A stretch of DNA of 64,000 nt, from NCBI RefSeq assembly GCF_000184745.1, contig NC_014931.1, forward strand, positions 1,302,001 through 1,366,000, written 5' to 3'. The notes beneath the pieces were generated by a model. That model was not told the DNA's origin. It worked only from the letters and a program-made list of their open reading frames with translations, and made no database searches. Of the stretch, positions 1 through 8,020 are shown piece by piece. The position numbers and the translations under genes are program-made. Position 1 is the first letter of the stretch, and every line of letters begins with the position of its first letter. The stretch comes from Variovorax paradoxus EPS (GTDB lineage: Bacteria > Pseudomonadota > Gammaproteobacteria > Burkholderiales > Burkholderiaceae_C).

Positions 1-1591
1 TGATGATCTTGGCCTCTTCGTTGTCCAGCGTCAGCAGGTTGGGCGTCGAGAGCACGTTGGCATCGCCGTCGCTGTTGAAGAAGTTGGCGATGGCGCCCAG
101 GATGTACTGGCCACCGATCTTGCCGGCAATGCCCAGGTTCAGCCCCGGCTGGATCGAGGAGGCCAGACCCGCGGGGTTGCGGGTGGCCAAAGCCTGCGTG
201 AGGGCCAGGATGTTGTTCCTGTTGAGGCTGGAGTTGGTGCCGATGACCGCGTTGTTGCCCAGCGCGCTCTGCCACTGCACGCCGAAGTTCGCCGCCTTGT
301 TGGCGCTGACCTCGACGATCAGCGCTTCGATCATCACCTGGGCGCGTCGGCCGTCGAGCTTGTCGATCACCGCGCGCATCTGCCGGTACTGCGGCTCGGG
401 GGCCGTGATGATCAGCGAGTTGGTCGACGGGTCGGCCTGGATCTGTCCGCCGGTGGACGGCTGGTTGGCGTTGTTGAGCGGTGCGTTGGCGGCGGCCGAG
501 CCGCTTTGGCCGTTGCTGCCGCCCATGCTGCTCTGGTTGTTCTGCTGGAAGCTGGCCTGTTGCGGCGCTGGGCTGCTGCCGCCGCCCGCAGCACCGGGCG
601 TACCCGGCGTCGCCTGCTGGTTCGCCGCCATCGCGGCGCGCAGCGTGGCCGCGAGGCGCACCGCATCGGCGTTCTTCAGGTAGACCACATAGATGTTGCC
701 GGCCGCGCCGTTGCTGCTCTCCGCGGGCGGACGATCGAGCTTCTCGACCAGCGTGCGAATCAGTTGCGCGCGCGCCGGATTGGCGGCACGCAGGATCAGC
801 GAATTGCTGCGCGGATCGGCCAGCAGCGTGGTGCGGAACGACGCATCGACCGCGCCCGGCGCAGCACCCGGTGCAGCGCCCGAACCGCTGCCGTCGACCA
901 GCCGCTGCACCAGCGGCAGCAGGTCGCTGGCCACCGAATGCTTGAGCTGGATGATCTCGATGTCCGACGCATTGGGCACGTCGAGCGCCGCGATGATGCG
1001 CGCAAGGCGGCGCATGTTGTCGGCGTAGTCGGTGATCACGAGCGAGTTGTTGCCCGGATTCACATTGATGGTGTTGTTCGGCGGAATCAGCGGGCGCAGC
1101 ACCGGCAGCAGGCTGTTGGGCGACTCGTAGTTGAGGCGGAAGATCTGCGTGACGATCTGGTTGCTGCCCGACGACGAGGTCGCGCCGATCGAGGTGTTCA
1201 CGGTGCTGCTCTGCAGCTTGGCGTCGGCCTCGGGCACGACCTTGTAGAGGCCGTCGGCTTCCACCACCGCAAAGCCCTGCAGCCGCAGCGCCGAGGCGAA
1301 CTGGTTGAAGGCGGCGGCCGGCTGGATGGCGCGGTCGGTCACCAGGTTCATCGTGCCCTTGACGCGCGGATCGACCACCACGTCGCGTCCGGTGACCACC
1401 GCCATGGTGCGGGCCACGGCCTCGATGTCGGCGTTGGAGAAGTTGAGCGTGATCGGCTCGCCGCGGCGCGGCGCATCGCCCTGCGCGAAGGCGGGCGGCA
1501 GCACCTGCAGGAAGGACGCCGCAATCAGCAGGCGCGCTGCGAGCGCGACGATGCCGAGGCGGGCGCCGGGCGTGGACAGTGGCTTCATCAT
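1..1591 (-). CDS. gspD: Type II secretion secretin GspD (3' end outside window)
   Basis: Outer-membrane secretin that forms the multimeric exit channel of the type II secretion system. The gene reads leftwards off the window edge: 530 codons are visible from a tandem ATGATG start, whereas family members are about 650-780 residues, so the end of the secretin domain is missing here. A signal peptide ends near residue 37 (AFAQ). The N0 domain starts near residue 47 (ITLNFSNADIEAV), followed by N1-N3 repeats (for example LKHSVASDLLPLVQRL). A Gly/Ser/Gln/Asn-rich insertion lies at about residues 325-380, and the secretin core starts near 417 (QVMIEALIVEV) and continues through VLSTPNLLTLDNEEA. The start lies 2 bp after the gspN stop, so it is the last visible gene of the gspL-M-N-D run. 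gspE and gspF are not in this window and may follow to the left. Confidence 0.95.
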   Translation of the reverse strand, partial: MMKPLSTPGARLGIVALAARLLIAASFLQVLPPAFAQGDAPRRGEPITLNFSNADIEAVARTMAVVTGRDVVVDPRVKGTMNLVTDRAIQPAAAFNQFASALRLQGFAVVEADGLYKVVPEADAKLQSSTVNTSIGATSSSGSNQIVTQIFRLNYESPNSLLPVLRPLIPPNNTINVNPGNNSLVITDYADNMRRLARIIAALDVPNASDIEIIQLKHSVASDLLPLVQRLVDGSGSGAAPGAAPGAVDASFRTTLLADPRSNSLILRAANPARAQLIRTLVEKLDRPPAESSNGAAGNIYVVYLKNADAVRLAATLRAAMAANQQATPGTPGAAGGGSSPAPQQASFQQNNQSSMGGSNGQSGSAAANAPLNNANQPSTGGQIQADPSTNSLIITAPEPQYRQMRAVIDKLDGRRAQVMIEALIVEVSANKAANFGVQWQSALGNNAVIGTNSSLNRNNILALTQALATRNPAGLASSIQPGLNLGIAGKIGGQYILGAIANFFNSDGDANVLSTPNLLTLDNEEAKII

Positions 1592-1593
1592 GG

Positions 1594-2403
1594 TCAACCC
1601 AGGGTGATGATCGAACGCGCGTTGTCGCGCCGTCCGATGATGTTCAACAAATTGGAAAGAGCGTCTTCGCGGCCGGCCGCGGCACTGGCTTCGCCGTTGA
1701 AGCGGAAGGCGGTGCCGTTCCAGCTGCCGCTGCCGTTCAGTTGCAGGCTGCCTTCGCGCGTGCTCAGCAGGAGCGTGGGGCTGTTGCCGCCTTCGAGCGA
1801 GAGCCGGTAGCTGCCCATCGGCTTGAGGGTCGACAGGCTGGAAGAAACATCGGTGGCGTCGAGCGTGGCCTGGCCCGCGATGCGCAGCACCGGGCCGTCC
1901 CACTGCAGCGAGAAGGCCTTGGTGGAAAGGTCGAGCGCGCCATCGAGCTTCAGCGTGTTCCACGGCGCGCCGAGGCCGGTGAGCATGGTGGCGGGCCAGC
2001 GCGAGCGGCCGTCCTGCCAGTCGAGCAGCACGCCGTTGCCGCGCGGGCTGGCCTTGAGTTCGAGCGGACGCGGAGCGCAGCAGGGCAGGTCGAGCGAGGC
2101 GAAGACGCCGCTGAAGCTCGGGCGCAGGCGCCAGTGCAGGAGGCCGGGCAGCGAAACGGCTTGCGCGCTGCCGGTGCCGCTGGCGAACACCACCGCAGCC
2201 GCGCCATTCCACACGGTGCCGCGCGGATTGACCAGCAACAGCCGGCCCTGGGTCCAGTTCGACAGCGCCGAGGCGAGCCAGCGCGCGGGTGCGAACAGCA
2301 CCACCGCCAGCAGCGCGCCGATCAGGATGCCGAGGAGGGCCCAGCGCCAGCCGCGCCGCGGCTTGGGCTCGGAGAGCGCGGAAAGCGGAGGGCGCGTCAC
2401 CAT
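1594..2403 (-). CDS. gspN: Type II secretion protein GspN
   Basis: Inner-membrane accessory protein of the type II secretion machine, 269 residues, the usual size. A short basic N-terminus (KPRRGWRW) is followed by one transmembrane helix at about residues 20-40 (ALLGILIGALLAVVLFAPA) and a periplasmic β-rich domain carrying family features such as NPRGTVWNGAA. ATG at 2403 was chosen because it puts the helix at the N-terminus and lies 14 bases after the gspM stop; the reading frame stays open further upstream but only as an antisense-type extension inside gspM. It ends 2 bp before gspD. GspN is present in only some type II systems and its exact role is not settled. Confidence 0.88.
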   Translation of the reverse strand: MVTRPPLSALSEPKPRRGWRWALLGILIGALLAVVLFAPARWLASALSNWTQGRLLLVNPRGTVWNGAAAVVFASGTGSAQAVSLPGLLHWRLRPSFSGVFASLDLPCCAPRPLELKASPRGNGVLLDWQDGRSRWPATMLTGLGAPWNTLKLDGALDLSTKAFSLQWDGPVLRIAGQATLDATDVSSSLSTLKPMGSYRLSLEGGNSPTLLLSTREGSLQLNGSGSWNGTAFRFNGEASAAAGREDALSNLLNIIGRRDNARSIITLG

Positions 2404-2417
2404 GCCGGGCTGTCTGT

Positions 2418-2960
2418 TCACCGGGGGGCGGGCAACGCCATCACGACGGTGCCCTCCCAGCGGACCTGCGGAAGCTGCGGCGCGTCCTTGTCCTTGTTGC
2501 CGGGCGCCGGCGGGGTGGCGGGCGCGCGCGTGAGGTGCACTTCGCGCGGCACCGCATGCGCATTGCCGCGCGCCTGCGCGAGCCACTGGGCGACCGTGCT
2601 GGCGGGCGTGGCGCGCAGCGTGACGGTGGCGCCGTCGCCGCCTGCCGTCATGAGCTGCGCGTTGTTGACGCCCAGGCCCTCGCGCACCGAAGTTTCGAGT
2701 GAGCGCAGCGCCTCGTCGCGGGCGAGCCGGGGTTGCGACTGCAGCGCCTTCGCGCGGTTCTGCAAGGTGGCCATCTGCTGGAGTTGCGCATCGAGCTGCG
2801 CGTGTTCGGCCGGTGCCGTGGCCAGCGTGCGAAACGCGGGAGCGAGCGCAATCCACCAGAGCAAGGCCAGTGCCACGAGCGCGATGGCGCCGCCGACCAT
2901 CTGGCGCTCGCGCATCGCGAGGGCAGCCCAGCGGGCCTTGAGTTGTTCGCTGAAGTTCAT
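2418..2960 (-). CDS. gspM: Type II secretion protein GspM
   Basis: Bitopic inner-membrane protein of the secretion platform that pairs with GspL. It is 180 residues long: a cytoplasmic tail (NFSEQLKARWAALAMRERQM), one transmembrane helix at about 21-42 (VGGAIALVALALLWWIAL), a coiled-coil stretch at about 45-95 and a small periplasmic ferredoxin-like domain. The ATG at 2960 overlaps the gspL stop by four bases (ATGA), which indicates translational coupling and fixes the start. The Pro-rich segment near residues 145-158 (ATPPAPGNKDKDAPQ) looks like a linker. Confidence 0.9.
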   Translation of the reverse strand: MNFSEQLKARWAALAMRERQMVGGAIALVALALLWWIALAPAFRTLATAPAEHAQLDAQLQQMATLQNRAKALQSQPRLARDEALRSLETSVREGLGVNNAQLMTAGGDGATVTLRATPASTVAQWLAQARGNAHAVPREVHLTRAPATPPAPGNKDKDAPQLPQVRWEGTVVMALPAPR

Positions 2961-4171
2961 CGGGGAGTGGTCTCGGCCTGCACGAGCAGCAGATCGCCCT
3001 CGGTGCGCACGTTGTAGCCGCGCGGCGCCATCGCGCCGGTGATCTGCGAGACCTCCGACGGCTGCAGCCCGAGGCCGCGCAGGCGCAGCTGGCCGTTGGT
3101 GTAGTCCACGGCCGAAGGCGTGCGGCCGAGCGGGAGGTTGGTGGCGAGCGCGCCGACCATGGGTTCGAAATCGGTCGCGGCCACGTCGCCCACGGCCTGC
3201 TGCAGCGCCGCGACTTCGCGCGTCATCTGCAGTTGCGGGTCGATCACGATCTTCACCGAGGGAAAGGTCTGGGTGAGGATGGTCTTGGCGGCCTGGCGCT
3301 TGGATTCGAGCGCGCCGCGCTCCTTCCAGGCCCAGGCGTTGAGGCCGATCACTTGCGTCAGCAGCAGCACGACGACGCCCCAGCGCGCGGCGCGCCATTC
3401 GGGCGCATAGCGCAGCGTCTGCAGCACGGAGGCGAACTTCTTGCCGGCGCGCGCGCGGCCGGTGGCGGCGAGATCGAACTGCGCGAGCTCCCACGGCGTG
3501 CGTGCGGCGTTGAGCCAGCGCTGCGGCGCCTTCACGATCGGCACGCGGCGCTCCAGCAGGCGCTCGGCCGCTTCGGCGACCGCGGGCTCGGTCGTGATGA
3601 CGGCGGTGTCGAGCGGCAGGCTGCCCGACAGCGCGAGCCCGGCGCCGGCCAGCGGCAGCGAGACCACGCCATCGGCATCGCAGACGGTGAGCTGCGGCGC
3701 TTCGGGTTCGCCGGTGATCTGCAGCAGCGGCGGGCCGTCGGCGGCCTGCGGTGCGAATTCGGGGACGATGCGCACGACGCGGCGCCCGGCCGCTTCGAGC
3801 CCCTGCACGATGCTGCGCAGCCAGATGCGGTTGCATGCGGCCACCCACACGGGGGCGCCGGCCTTCGCGTCGGGCTCGAGCGCGAAGTGCAGGGCCTCGG
3901 GGTCGTCGAGCAGGTGTTCTTCGAGCAGGCCGTCGAGCACGGCGCGCAGTTTCGACGCGCTGCCCATGCTGCCCTTGGGCAGCGTGACGCGGTGCCACGA
4001 CAGCGCCGCAGAAGGAATGCCGAGCGTGACTTCGCTGCCCGAGGGCAACAGCGCCAGCAGCGCACGGCCCTGGTCGCGCAATGCAATGCCGTCGTCGCCG
4101 GCCTGGGCCCAGTCGTACTCACCCGCGGCGTCGGCCGGAGGCAGTGGGGCAATGAGCAGCAGCGGAGTCAT
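2957..4171 (-). CDS. gspL: Type II secretion protein GspL
   Basis: Inner-membrane platform protein that anchors the GspE ATPase through its cytoplasmic actin-like domain and contacts GspM in the periplasm. It is 404 residues, normal for the family. Residues 1-240 are the cytoplasmic domain, a single transmembrane helix lies at about 262-281 (ARWGVVVLLLTQVIGLNAW), and the periplasmic ferredoxin-like domain fills the C-terminus (LRLRGLGLQPSEV). The stop overlaps the gspM start by 4 bp. A 127-bp AT-rich gap separates it from gspK upstream, so gspL-M-N-D may have its own promoter; I found no convincing -35/-10 pair with good spacing there. A Shine-Dalgarno-like GGAGGT is not visible on the coding strand, which reads CCACCTCC just before ATG. 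Confidence 0.92.
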   Translation of the reverse strand: MTPLLLIAPLPPADAAGEYDWAQAGDDGIALRDQGRALLALLPSGSEVTLGIPSAALSWHRVTLPKGSMGSASKLRAVLDGLLEEHLLDDPEALHFALEPDAKAGAPVWVAACNRIWLRSIVQGLEAAGRRVVRIVPEFAPQAADGPPLLQITGEPEAPQLTVCDADGVVSLPLAGAGLALSGSLPLDTAVITTEPAVAEAAERLLERRVPIVKAPQRWLNAARTPWELAQFDLAATGRARAGKKFASVLQTLRYAPEWRAARWGVVVLLLTQVIGLNAWAWKERGALESKRQAAKTILTQTFPSVKIVIDPQLQMTREVAALQQAVGDVAATDFEPMVGALATNLPLGRTPSAVDYTNGQLRLRGLGLQPSEVSQITGAMAPRGYNVRTEGDLLLVQAETTPR

Positions 4172-4223
4172 GGAGGTGGTCGGAAAAGCCGGTGATTGTA
4201 GGAGGGCGTCTGACAGTCAATTG

Positions 4224-4240
4224 CTATTATTTGAATAGCG
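4224..4240. repeat. Small AT-rich inverted repeat between gspK and gspL
   Basis: Perfect 6-bp arms GCTATT and AATAGC around a 5-base spacer, inside an AT-rich 127-bp gap (4172-4298) that contrasts with the GC-rich neighbours. From memory, short GCTAT...ATAGC dyads recur between genes in Comamonadaceae, so this is likely a dispersed small repeat rather than a site specific to secretion genes. No copy number was measured. Confidence 0.35.
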
Positions 4241-4298
4241 TAGTTGACAGATGTGACGGGCGTTATAAGGCTTTTTGATCAATATATGTAAACAGCAC

Positions 4299-5303
4299 TC
4301 AGGGTTTAGCCGGAGTCGTTGTTGCGCCGGCGCCGCGGGTGCGCCAGACCGTCGTCACCGTGACACCGTTGCGTTGCAGGAGCGAGTGCTCCTCGACCCA
4401 GGTGCGGTCCAGGCGCAGGCGCCCGTAGACCTCGAAAAACTGGGTGCCCACGCCGTGCTGGGTGGCGTTGAAGCGGGAGCCTTCGCTGGGCAGCCCCTGA
4501 TTGGCCTCGTCGATGGTCTTGAAGTAGGAGCGGGTGCGCTTCTCCACCAATTGCCGCGCGGTGGCGATCGGCAGGTTTTCCAGGCTGGCGCTGATGGCCT
4601 CGGCGCTCGCCGTGTTGAGGTTGAGCGTGGTGCGCACCGGCAGGATCGTCACGTAGGGCTCGATGGCCGCGGCGGTCGATGGCGAAAGCCCGAGCCACAC
4701 CAGTTGCGACACCTCCTGCGGCATCAGGGGCGCATTGCCCGCATCGCCGCCGCCGGAGGCTTCGTCGGTGCCGGTGGACAGCGTCCTCACGAGCCCGGTC
4801 GTCATCTGGCTGAGCTCCGAGGCCGGCAGGCCCAGCAGGTTGAAGAGCCGGGTGAAGGTGGCCACGCCGGCCGGCACCGGCTTGCCCGCATCGACCAGCG
4901 ACAGCACGTTGAGCTTGGACTGCGCATCGACGATGCGGCCCGAGAGAAAGGCGTCGGGCAGGCCGTCGAGGTTGTCGCTCGACACGTTCTTGTCGGCCGA
5001 CAGGAAGCTGGTGAGCCGCGCTTCCTCGAGCGGCACCGCCCAGGGTTCGCCCAGGTGGTCGGGGCCGCCGGCGCGGCCGTCTTCGGCGAGGATCAGCCGC
5101 GACCAGTCGAGCGCGCCGATCAGCACCCAGGCCGCCTGCACACGCGCGCGCTCGGCGCCTTCGACTTCGGCCGCGCGCCATTGCTGCCACAGCGCGGCAG
5201 CGGAGAAGGTGGCGACGAGCATGACCGTCAGCATCGCCGCGAGCAGCGCGGCGCCGGACTGGCGGCGCGCACGTCGCCCGAGTCCCGAAGTGCGCCGCGT
5301 CAT
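4299..5303 (-). CDS. gspK: Type II secretion minor pseudopilin GspK
   Basis: Large minor pseudopilin that caps the pseudopilus tip together with GspI and GspJ; 334 residues, as expected for GspK. The prepilin peptidase site is RRQSG/AALLAAML with cleavage after Gly17. As is typical of GspK, the fifth mature residue is not Glu. The hydrophobic helix runs to about residue 40, and the bulk is the large α-helical insertion domain. The ATG at 5303 overlaps the gspJ stop by four bases. The stop is followed by the AT-rich gap, so this gene ends the gspG-H-I-J-K block. Confidence 0.92.
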   Translation of the reverse strand: MTRRTSGLGRRARRQSGAALLAAMLTVMLVATFSAAALWQQWRAAEVEGAERARVQAAWVLIGALDWSRLILAEDGRAGGPDHLGEPWAVPLEEARLTSFLSADKNVSSDNLDGLPDAFLSGRIVDAQSKLNVLSLVDAGKPVPAGVATFTRLFNLLGLPASELSQMTTGLVRTLSTGTDEASGGGDAGNAPLMPQEVSQLVWLGLSPSTAAAIEPYVTILPVRTTLNLNTASAEAISASLENLPIATARQLVEKRTRSYFKTIDEANQGLPSEGSRFNATQHGVGTQFFEVYGRLRLDRTWVEEHSLLQRNGVTVTTVWRTRGAGATTTPAKP

Positions 5304-6004
5304 GACTTCGCGCCCCCCACGATCGGCTTGACCCAATCGCGCGTGAGCGTGCCCGACAGCCCGTCGCCCGGCGGCAGGCTGATCACCAGGCGCACGCCAT
5401 CGGGCATGTTGACGATCGGGCCCGCAGCGGGGCTGGCCGGGTTGGCGGGATTGGGCGGCGTGGTGGGTGCCGTGGGCAGCGAACCCGCGGGCGTCCAGTT
5501 GTTGTCGCGAAAGTAATAGAGCTGCCAGCCGCTGGCGGGCATCAGCACCACGTCGTTGTAGCCGCCTTGTGCGCCGCCGCCCTGCGCCCAGGAGGCCGCG
5601 AGGTTCCAGGCCTGCTGCCATTCGCCGCGCGTGGTGAAGGCCTGCGACTGCCAGCGCTGCCAGCGCGGGCCCTCGGCGCCCGGCCGCAGGGTCCAGGCCA
5701 CCACCAGCATGGCGGGCGCCGTCGGATCGCTGCTGCGGCGCGTGAGCCGCAGCACGTTGCCGTCCCAGTCGATCGGGCGGGTCTGCGCGATCGAGGTCAC
5801 CGCATCGAGGTCGGCGCCCCATTGGGCGAGCGTGGCCTGCAGGGTCAGGATGGCGTCGGCGCGCTGCTGGTTCTGCGTGGTGGCGCGCGACATGCTGTCC
5901 AGCCCGCGCCAGCTCACGAGCGAGAGCAGCGCCATCACCGAGATGGCGACGAGCAGTTCGATCAGCGTGAAGCCGTGCGACGTCTTCTGCTTCGTCTTCG
6001 TCAT
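5300..6004 (-). CDS. gspJ: Type II secretion minor pseudopilin GspJ
   Basis: Minor pseudopilin of the tip complex, 234 residues. The prepilin signal is KTSHG/FTLIELLVAI, with cleavage after Gly11 and the conserved Glu at mature position 5, followed by a hydrophobic helix to about residue 33. The start ATG at 6004 shares its A with the stop of gspI (TGATG), and the stop overlaps gspK, so gspI-J-K are translationally coupled. An Asn/Pro-rich loop near residues 180-200 (TTPPNPANPASPAAG) is a lineage-specific insertion. Confidence 0.92.
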   Translation of the reverse strand: MTKTKQKTSHGFTLIELLVAISVMALLSLVSWRGLDSMSRATTQNQQRADAILTLQATLAQWGADLDAVTSIAQTRPIDWDGNVLRLTRRSSDPTAPAMLVVAWTLRPGAEGPRWQRWQSQAFTTRGEWQQAWNLAASWAQGGGAQGGYNDVVLMPASGWQLYYFRDNNWTPAGSLPTAPTTPPNPANPASPAAGPIVNMPDGVRLVISLPPGDGLSGTLTRDWVKPIVGGAKS

Positions 6005-6387
6005 CAGAAGCGGCCGACCACGGTCGAGATGCGCAGGATTGGCGAGTTGACCTCGTCGCGCACCTGCACATCGACCCGCCGGAAATTCGGATTGAGCGTG
6101 GGCACTGTCGAGGTCGTCACGTTGAACGACGCGCCTGCCTGCACGCAGATGGAGCCCGAGTCGCCCACGGCCGGCATCTGGCGCGAGAGGCGGGCCTTGG
6201 CGAGTTCGTTTTCGGCGCACAGGTCGGCCAGCACGAGGTCGGACTGGCGCTGCGCATTGCGCGTGAGCGACATCGTGGCCTGCGAGCCCGCGGCCAGCGC
6301 GAGCGCGACGATGCCCAGCGCGATCAGCACTTCGATCAGCGTGAAGCCGCTGCAGGCCCATGCCCTTGTTCCACGCCGCAGTCTCAT
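6004..6387 (-). CDS. gspI: Type II secretion minor pseudopilin GspI
   Basis: Minor pseudopilin, 127 residues, matching the family size. The prepilin leader is ACSG/FTLIEVLIAL, with cleavage after Gly14 and Glu at mature position 5, then a hydrophobic helix. The ATG at 6387 was chosen because it gives a 14-residue leader and overlaps the gspH stop by four bases (ATGA). Downstream it overlaps the gspJ start by one base. The initiator of the pseudopilus tip is thought to be GspI pairing with GspJ and GspK. Confidence 0.92.
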   Translation of the reverse strand: MRLRRGTRAWACSGFTLIEVLIALGIVALALAAGSQATMSLTRNAQRQSDLVLADLCAENELAKARLSRQMPAVGDSGSICVQAGASFNVTTSTVPTLNPNFRRVDVQVRDEVNSPILRISTVVGRF

Positions 6388-6860
6388 GGCACGGGGAAGA
6401 CGGTGAACGGGCGCAGGCCGTCGGTGGCGATGCGCAGCGAGCGCGCAGGCGGACCGGCGGAATAGAGCGTGATCTGCTGCGCCGCGATGATCGGATCGGG
6501 GCCGAGTTGCAGCGCCGGAACCAGCGTGCCGTTGCCCAGCGCGGCCTGGGCGGTGATGCCTTCGGCGACCCAGCCGCTCGGGATCGCATCGGCAGGGAGG
6601 CCATCGAAGACGAAGCTGCCTTCGACGGGGCGCCACCGCACGGCGACGCCGCTGGCCCGCGACTGGGCGCGGGCGGATTCGAGGAGCGCGGCGAGCCGGT
6701 CGGCTTCGCGATCGAGCTTGGCCGCGTTGGTGTCGCGCATGGCAAAACTCACGCTGGCGGTGGCGATCGCGATGATCGCGATCACGATGATCAGCTCGAG
6801 CAGCGTGAAGCCGCGCGCCGTGCTGGCCTTGCTGCTATTGCCAGCTGCCGATATCGGCAT
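6384..6860 (-). CDS. gspH: Type II secretion minor pseudopilin GspH
   Basis: Minor pseudopilin joining the tip complex to the GspG fibre; 158 residues from the chosen start. The prepilin site is TARG/FTLLELIIVIA, cleavage after Gly17, with Glu at mature position 5. I chose ATG 6860 because GAGGGC precedes it at good spacing; an in-frame ATG at 6887 would add nine residues without a visible ribosome site. Either start overlaps the end of gspG (stop at 6835), implying coupling. The C-terminal region (ARSLRIATDGLRPF) fits the GspH β-sheet domain. Confidence 0.88.
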   Translation of the reverse strand: MPISAAGNSSKASTARGFTLLELIIVIAIIAIATASVSFAMRDTNAAKLDREADRLAALLESARAQSRASGVAVRWRPVEGSFVFDGLPADAIPSGWVAEGITAQAALGNGTLVPALQLGPDPIIAAQQITLYSAGPPARSLRIATDGLRPFTVFPVP

Positions 6861-7275
6861 TCTTGCCCTCGCCGCCGTTCTGACCATCGGCGCCGAACGA
6901 GAGCACGTCGATTTCGCCCTTGATGCCCGGGTTCATGTACTGGTAGGGATGGCCCCAGGGGTCATTGGGCAGCTTCTCGACGTAGGGCTTCCAGTTCGGG
7001 GCGGCCGGGCCGACGGTCGGGCGCGTCAGCAGCGACTGCAGGCCCTGCTCGGCGGTCGGGTAGCGCTGGTTGTCCAGGCGGTAGAGCTTGAGCGCCTGCA
7101 TCAGGTTGTTGATGTCGGTGCGGGCGGCCGTCACGCGGGCGTCGTCGGCACGCTCGATCACGTTCGGCACGATCAGCGCGGCAAGCACGCCGATGATGAC
7201 CAGCACCACCATCAGTTCGATCAGCGTGAAGCCGCGCTGGGCGGTCCGGGAAGCGGCACGAAGGAATTTGTTCAT
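6835..7275 (-). CDS. gspG: Type II secretion major pseudopilin GspG
   Basis: Major pseudopilin that polymerises into the piston-like fibre of the secretion machine; 146 residues, standard size. The prepilin site is AQRG/FTLIELMVVLVI, cleavage after Gly15, with Glu at mature position 5. The C-terminal Ca-binding loop motifs are present (DPWGHPYQYMNPG and DVLSFGADGQNGGEG). ATG 7275 was chosen because it gives a short basic leader; upstream in-frame sequence lies in the divergent promoter region with gspC. It is the first gene of the minus-strand gsp run. Confidence 0.95.
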   Translation of the reverse strand: MNKFLRAASRTAQRGFTLIELMVVLVIIGVLAALIVPNVIERADDARVTAARTDINNLMQALKLYRLDNQRYPTAEQGLQSLLTRPTVGPAAPNWKPYVEKLPNDPWGHPYQYMNPGIKGEIDVLSFGADGQNGGEGKNADIGSWQ

Positions 7276-7324
7276 AGGTTGGGCGACATGATTCGGAAAG
7301 CGCGCTGCATGATAATCCGCGCCC

Positions 7325-7954
7325 ATGACAAGTCCTTACTCCGCTGCCCGCTGGCATGCCCCACTTGCAACGACGGGGCTTTGGGCGCTGGCCGCTGGCG
7401 CCGCGGTGTTCTGGGCCTTGCGCCTGTCGTCGCCGGCCGATGCCGTGGCCGCCGCGGCCGCGATGCCCCGGCCCTCGGTCACGGCGGATGCCGAGGCGGT
7501 CGGACGATTGCTCGGCGTGGTCTCCGCGCAGGCAGCAGCACCCGCAGCCCCCGAAGCGGCCAGCCGCTTCGCGCTGGTGGGCGTGGTGGCCGATCCGTCG
7601 AACCAAGGTGCTGCGCTGATCGCCATCGACGGCAAGCCGCCCAAGCCGTTTCGCGTCGGTTCGCGCGTTGGCGACAACTACGTGCTGCAGTCGGTGGGCG
7701 TGCGCGCGGCGACGCTCGGCGCGCAGGCCGACGGACCACCGGCGTTCACGCTGCAACTTCCGGTGCGTGCGCCGATCAGCGTGGGGCTGCCGCCGCCGCC
7801 GATCTCCGGCGTGTCGCCAATGCCGGCGCCGGCTCAGCCACCCGCGCAAAGGTCGACCGGGATGTTGCCGTCCACCATGCCCGCCGTGGTGATGCCGCCC
7901 CCGACCGAGGCCGCGCAACAACCGCAGGGACAGGCGCCAGTCGCTGCGCAATAG
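7325..7954 (+). CDS. gspC: Type II secretion protein GspC, short form
   Basis: Inner-membrane clamp protein linking the platform to the GspD secretin. It has 209 residues: one transmembrane helix at about 14-33 (LATTGLWALAAGAAVFWALR) and the homology-region domain at about 60-150 (RFALVGVVADPSNQGAALIA, GKPPKPFRVGSRVGDNYVLQ). The C-terminus is a Pro/Gln-rich tail instead of a PDZ or coiled-coil domain, which is common in betaproteobacterial GspC. It is transcribed away from gspG with 49 bp between the starts, so the two promoters lie within this short stretch. No clear Shine-Dalgarno precedes the ATG. Confidence 0.85.
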   Translation: MTSPYSAARWHAPLATTGLWALAAGAAVFWALRLSSPADAVAAAAAMPRPSVTADAEAVGRLLGVVSAQAAAPAAPEAASRFALVGVVADPSNQGAALIAIDGKPPKPFRVGSRVGDNYVLQSVGVRAATLGAQADGPPAFTLQLPVRAPISVGLPPPPISGVSPMPAPAQPPAQRSTGMLPSTMPAVVMPPPTEAAQQPQGQAPVAAQ

Positions 7955-7971
7955 CGGGTGCAGCGCCCCTG

Positions 7972-7998
7972 AAAAAGCCGGCTTCGCGCCGGCTTTTT
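7972..7998. terminator. Bidirectional intrinsic terminator between gspC and ilvA
   Basis: An 11-bp perfect stem (AAAAAGCCGGC / GCCGGCTTTTT) with a TTCGC loop. The A-run on one side and the T-run on the other let it act on both the rightward gspC transcript and the leftward ilvA transcript, which converge here. Confidence 0.88.
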
Positions 7999-8020
7999 CG
8001 TTGTTTGCGAAGGTCGCGCC

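Noticed and set aside
506..1810. Long open frames opposite to gspD, gspL, ilvA, tal and many other genes
   Set aside because: They are antisense shadows usual in high-GC DNA, with Arg/His/Ala-rich sequence and no family motif.
6861..6887. Longer start for gspH
   Set aside because: It has no ribosome site, whereas ATG 6860 has GAGGGC and gives a usual leader length.
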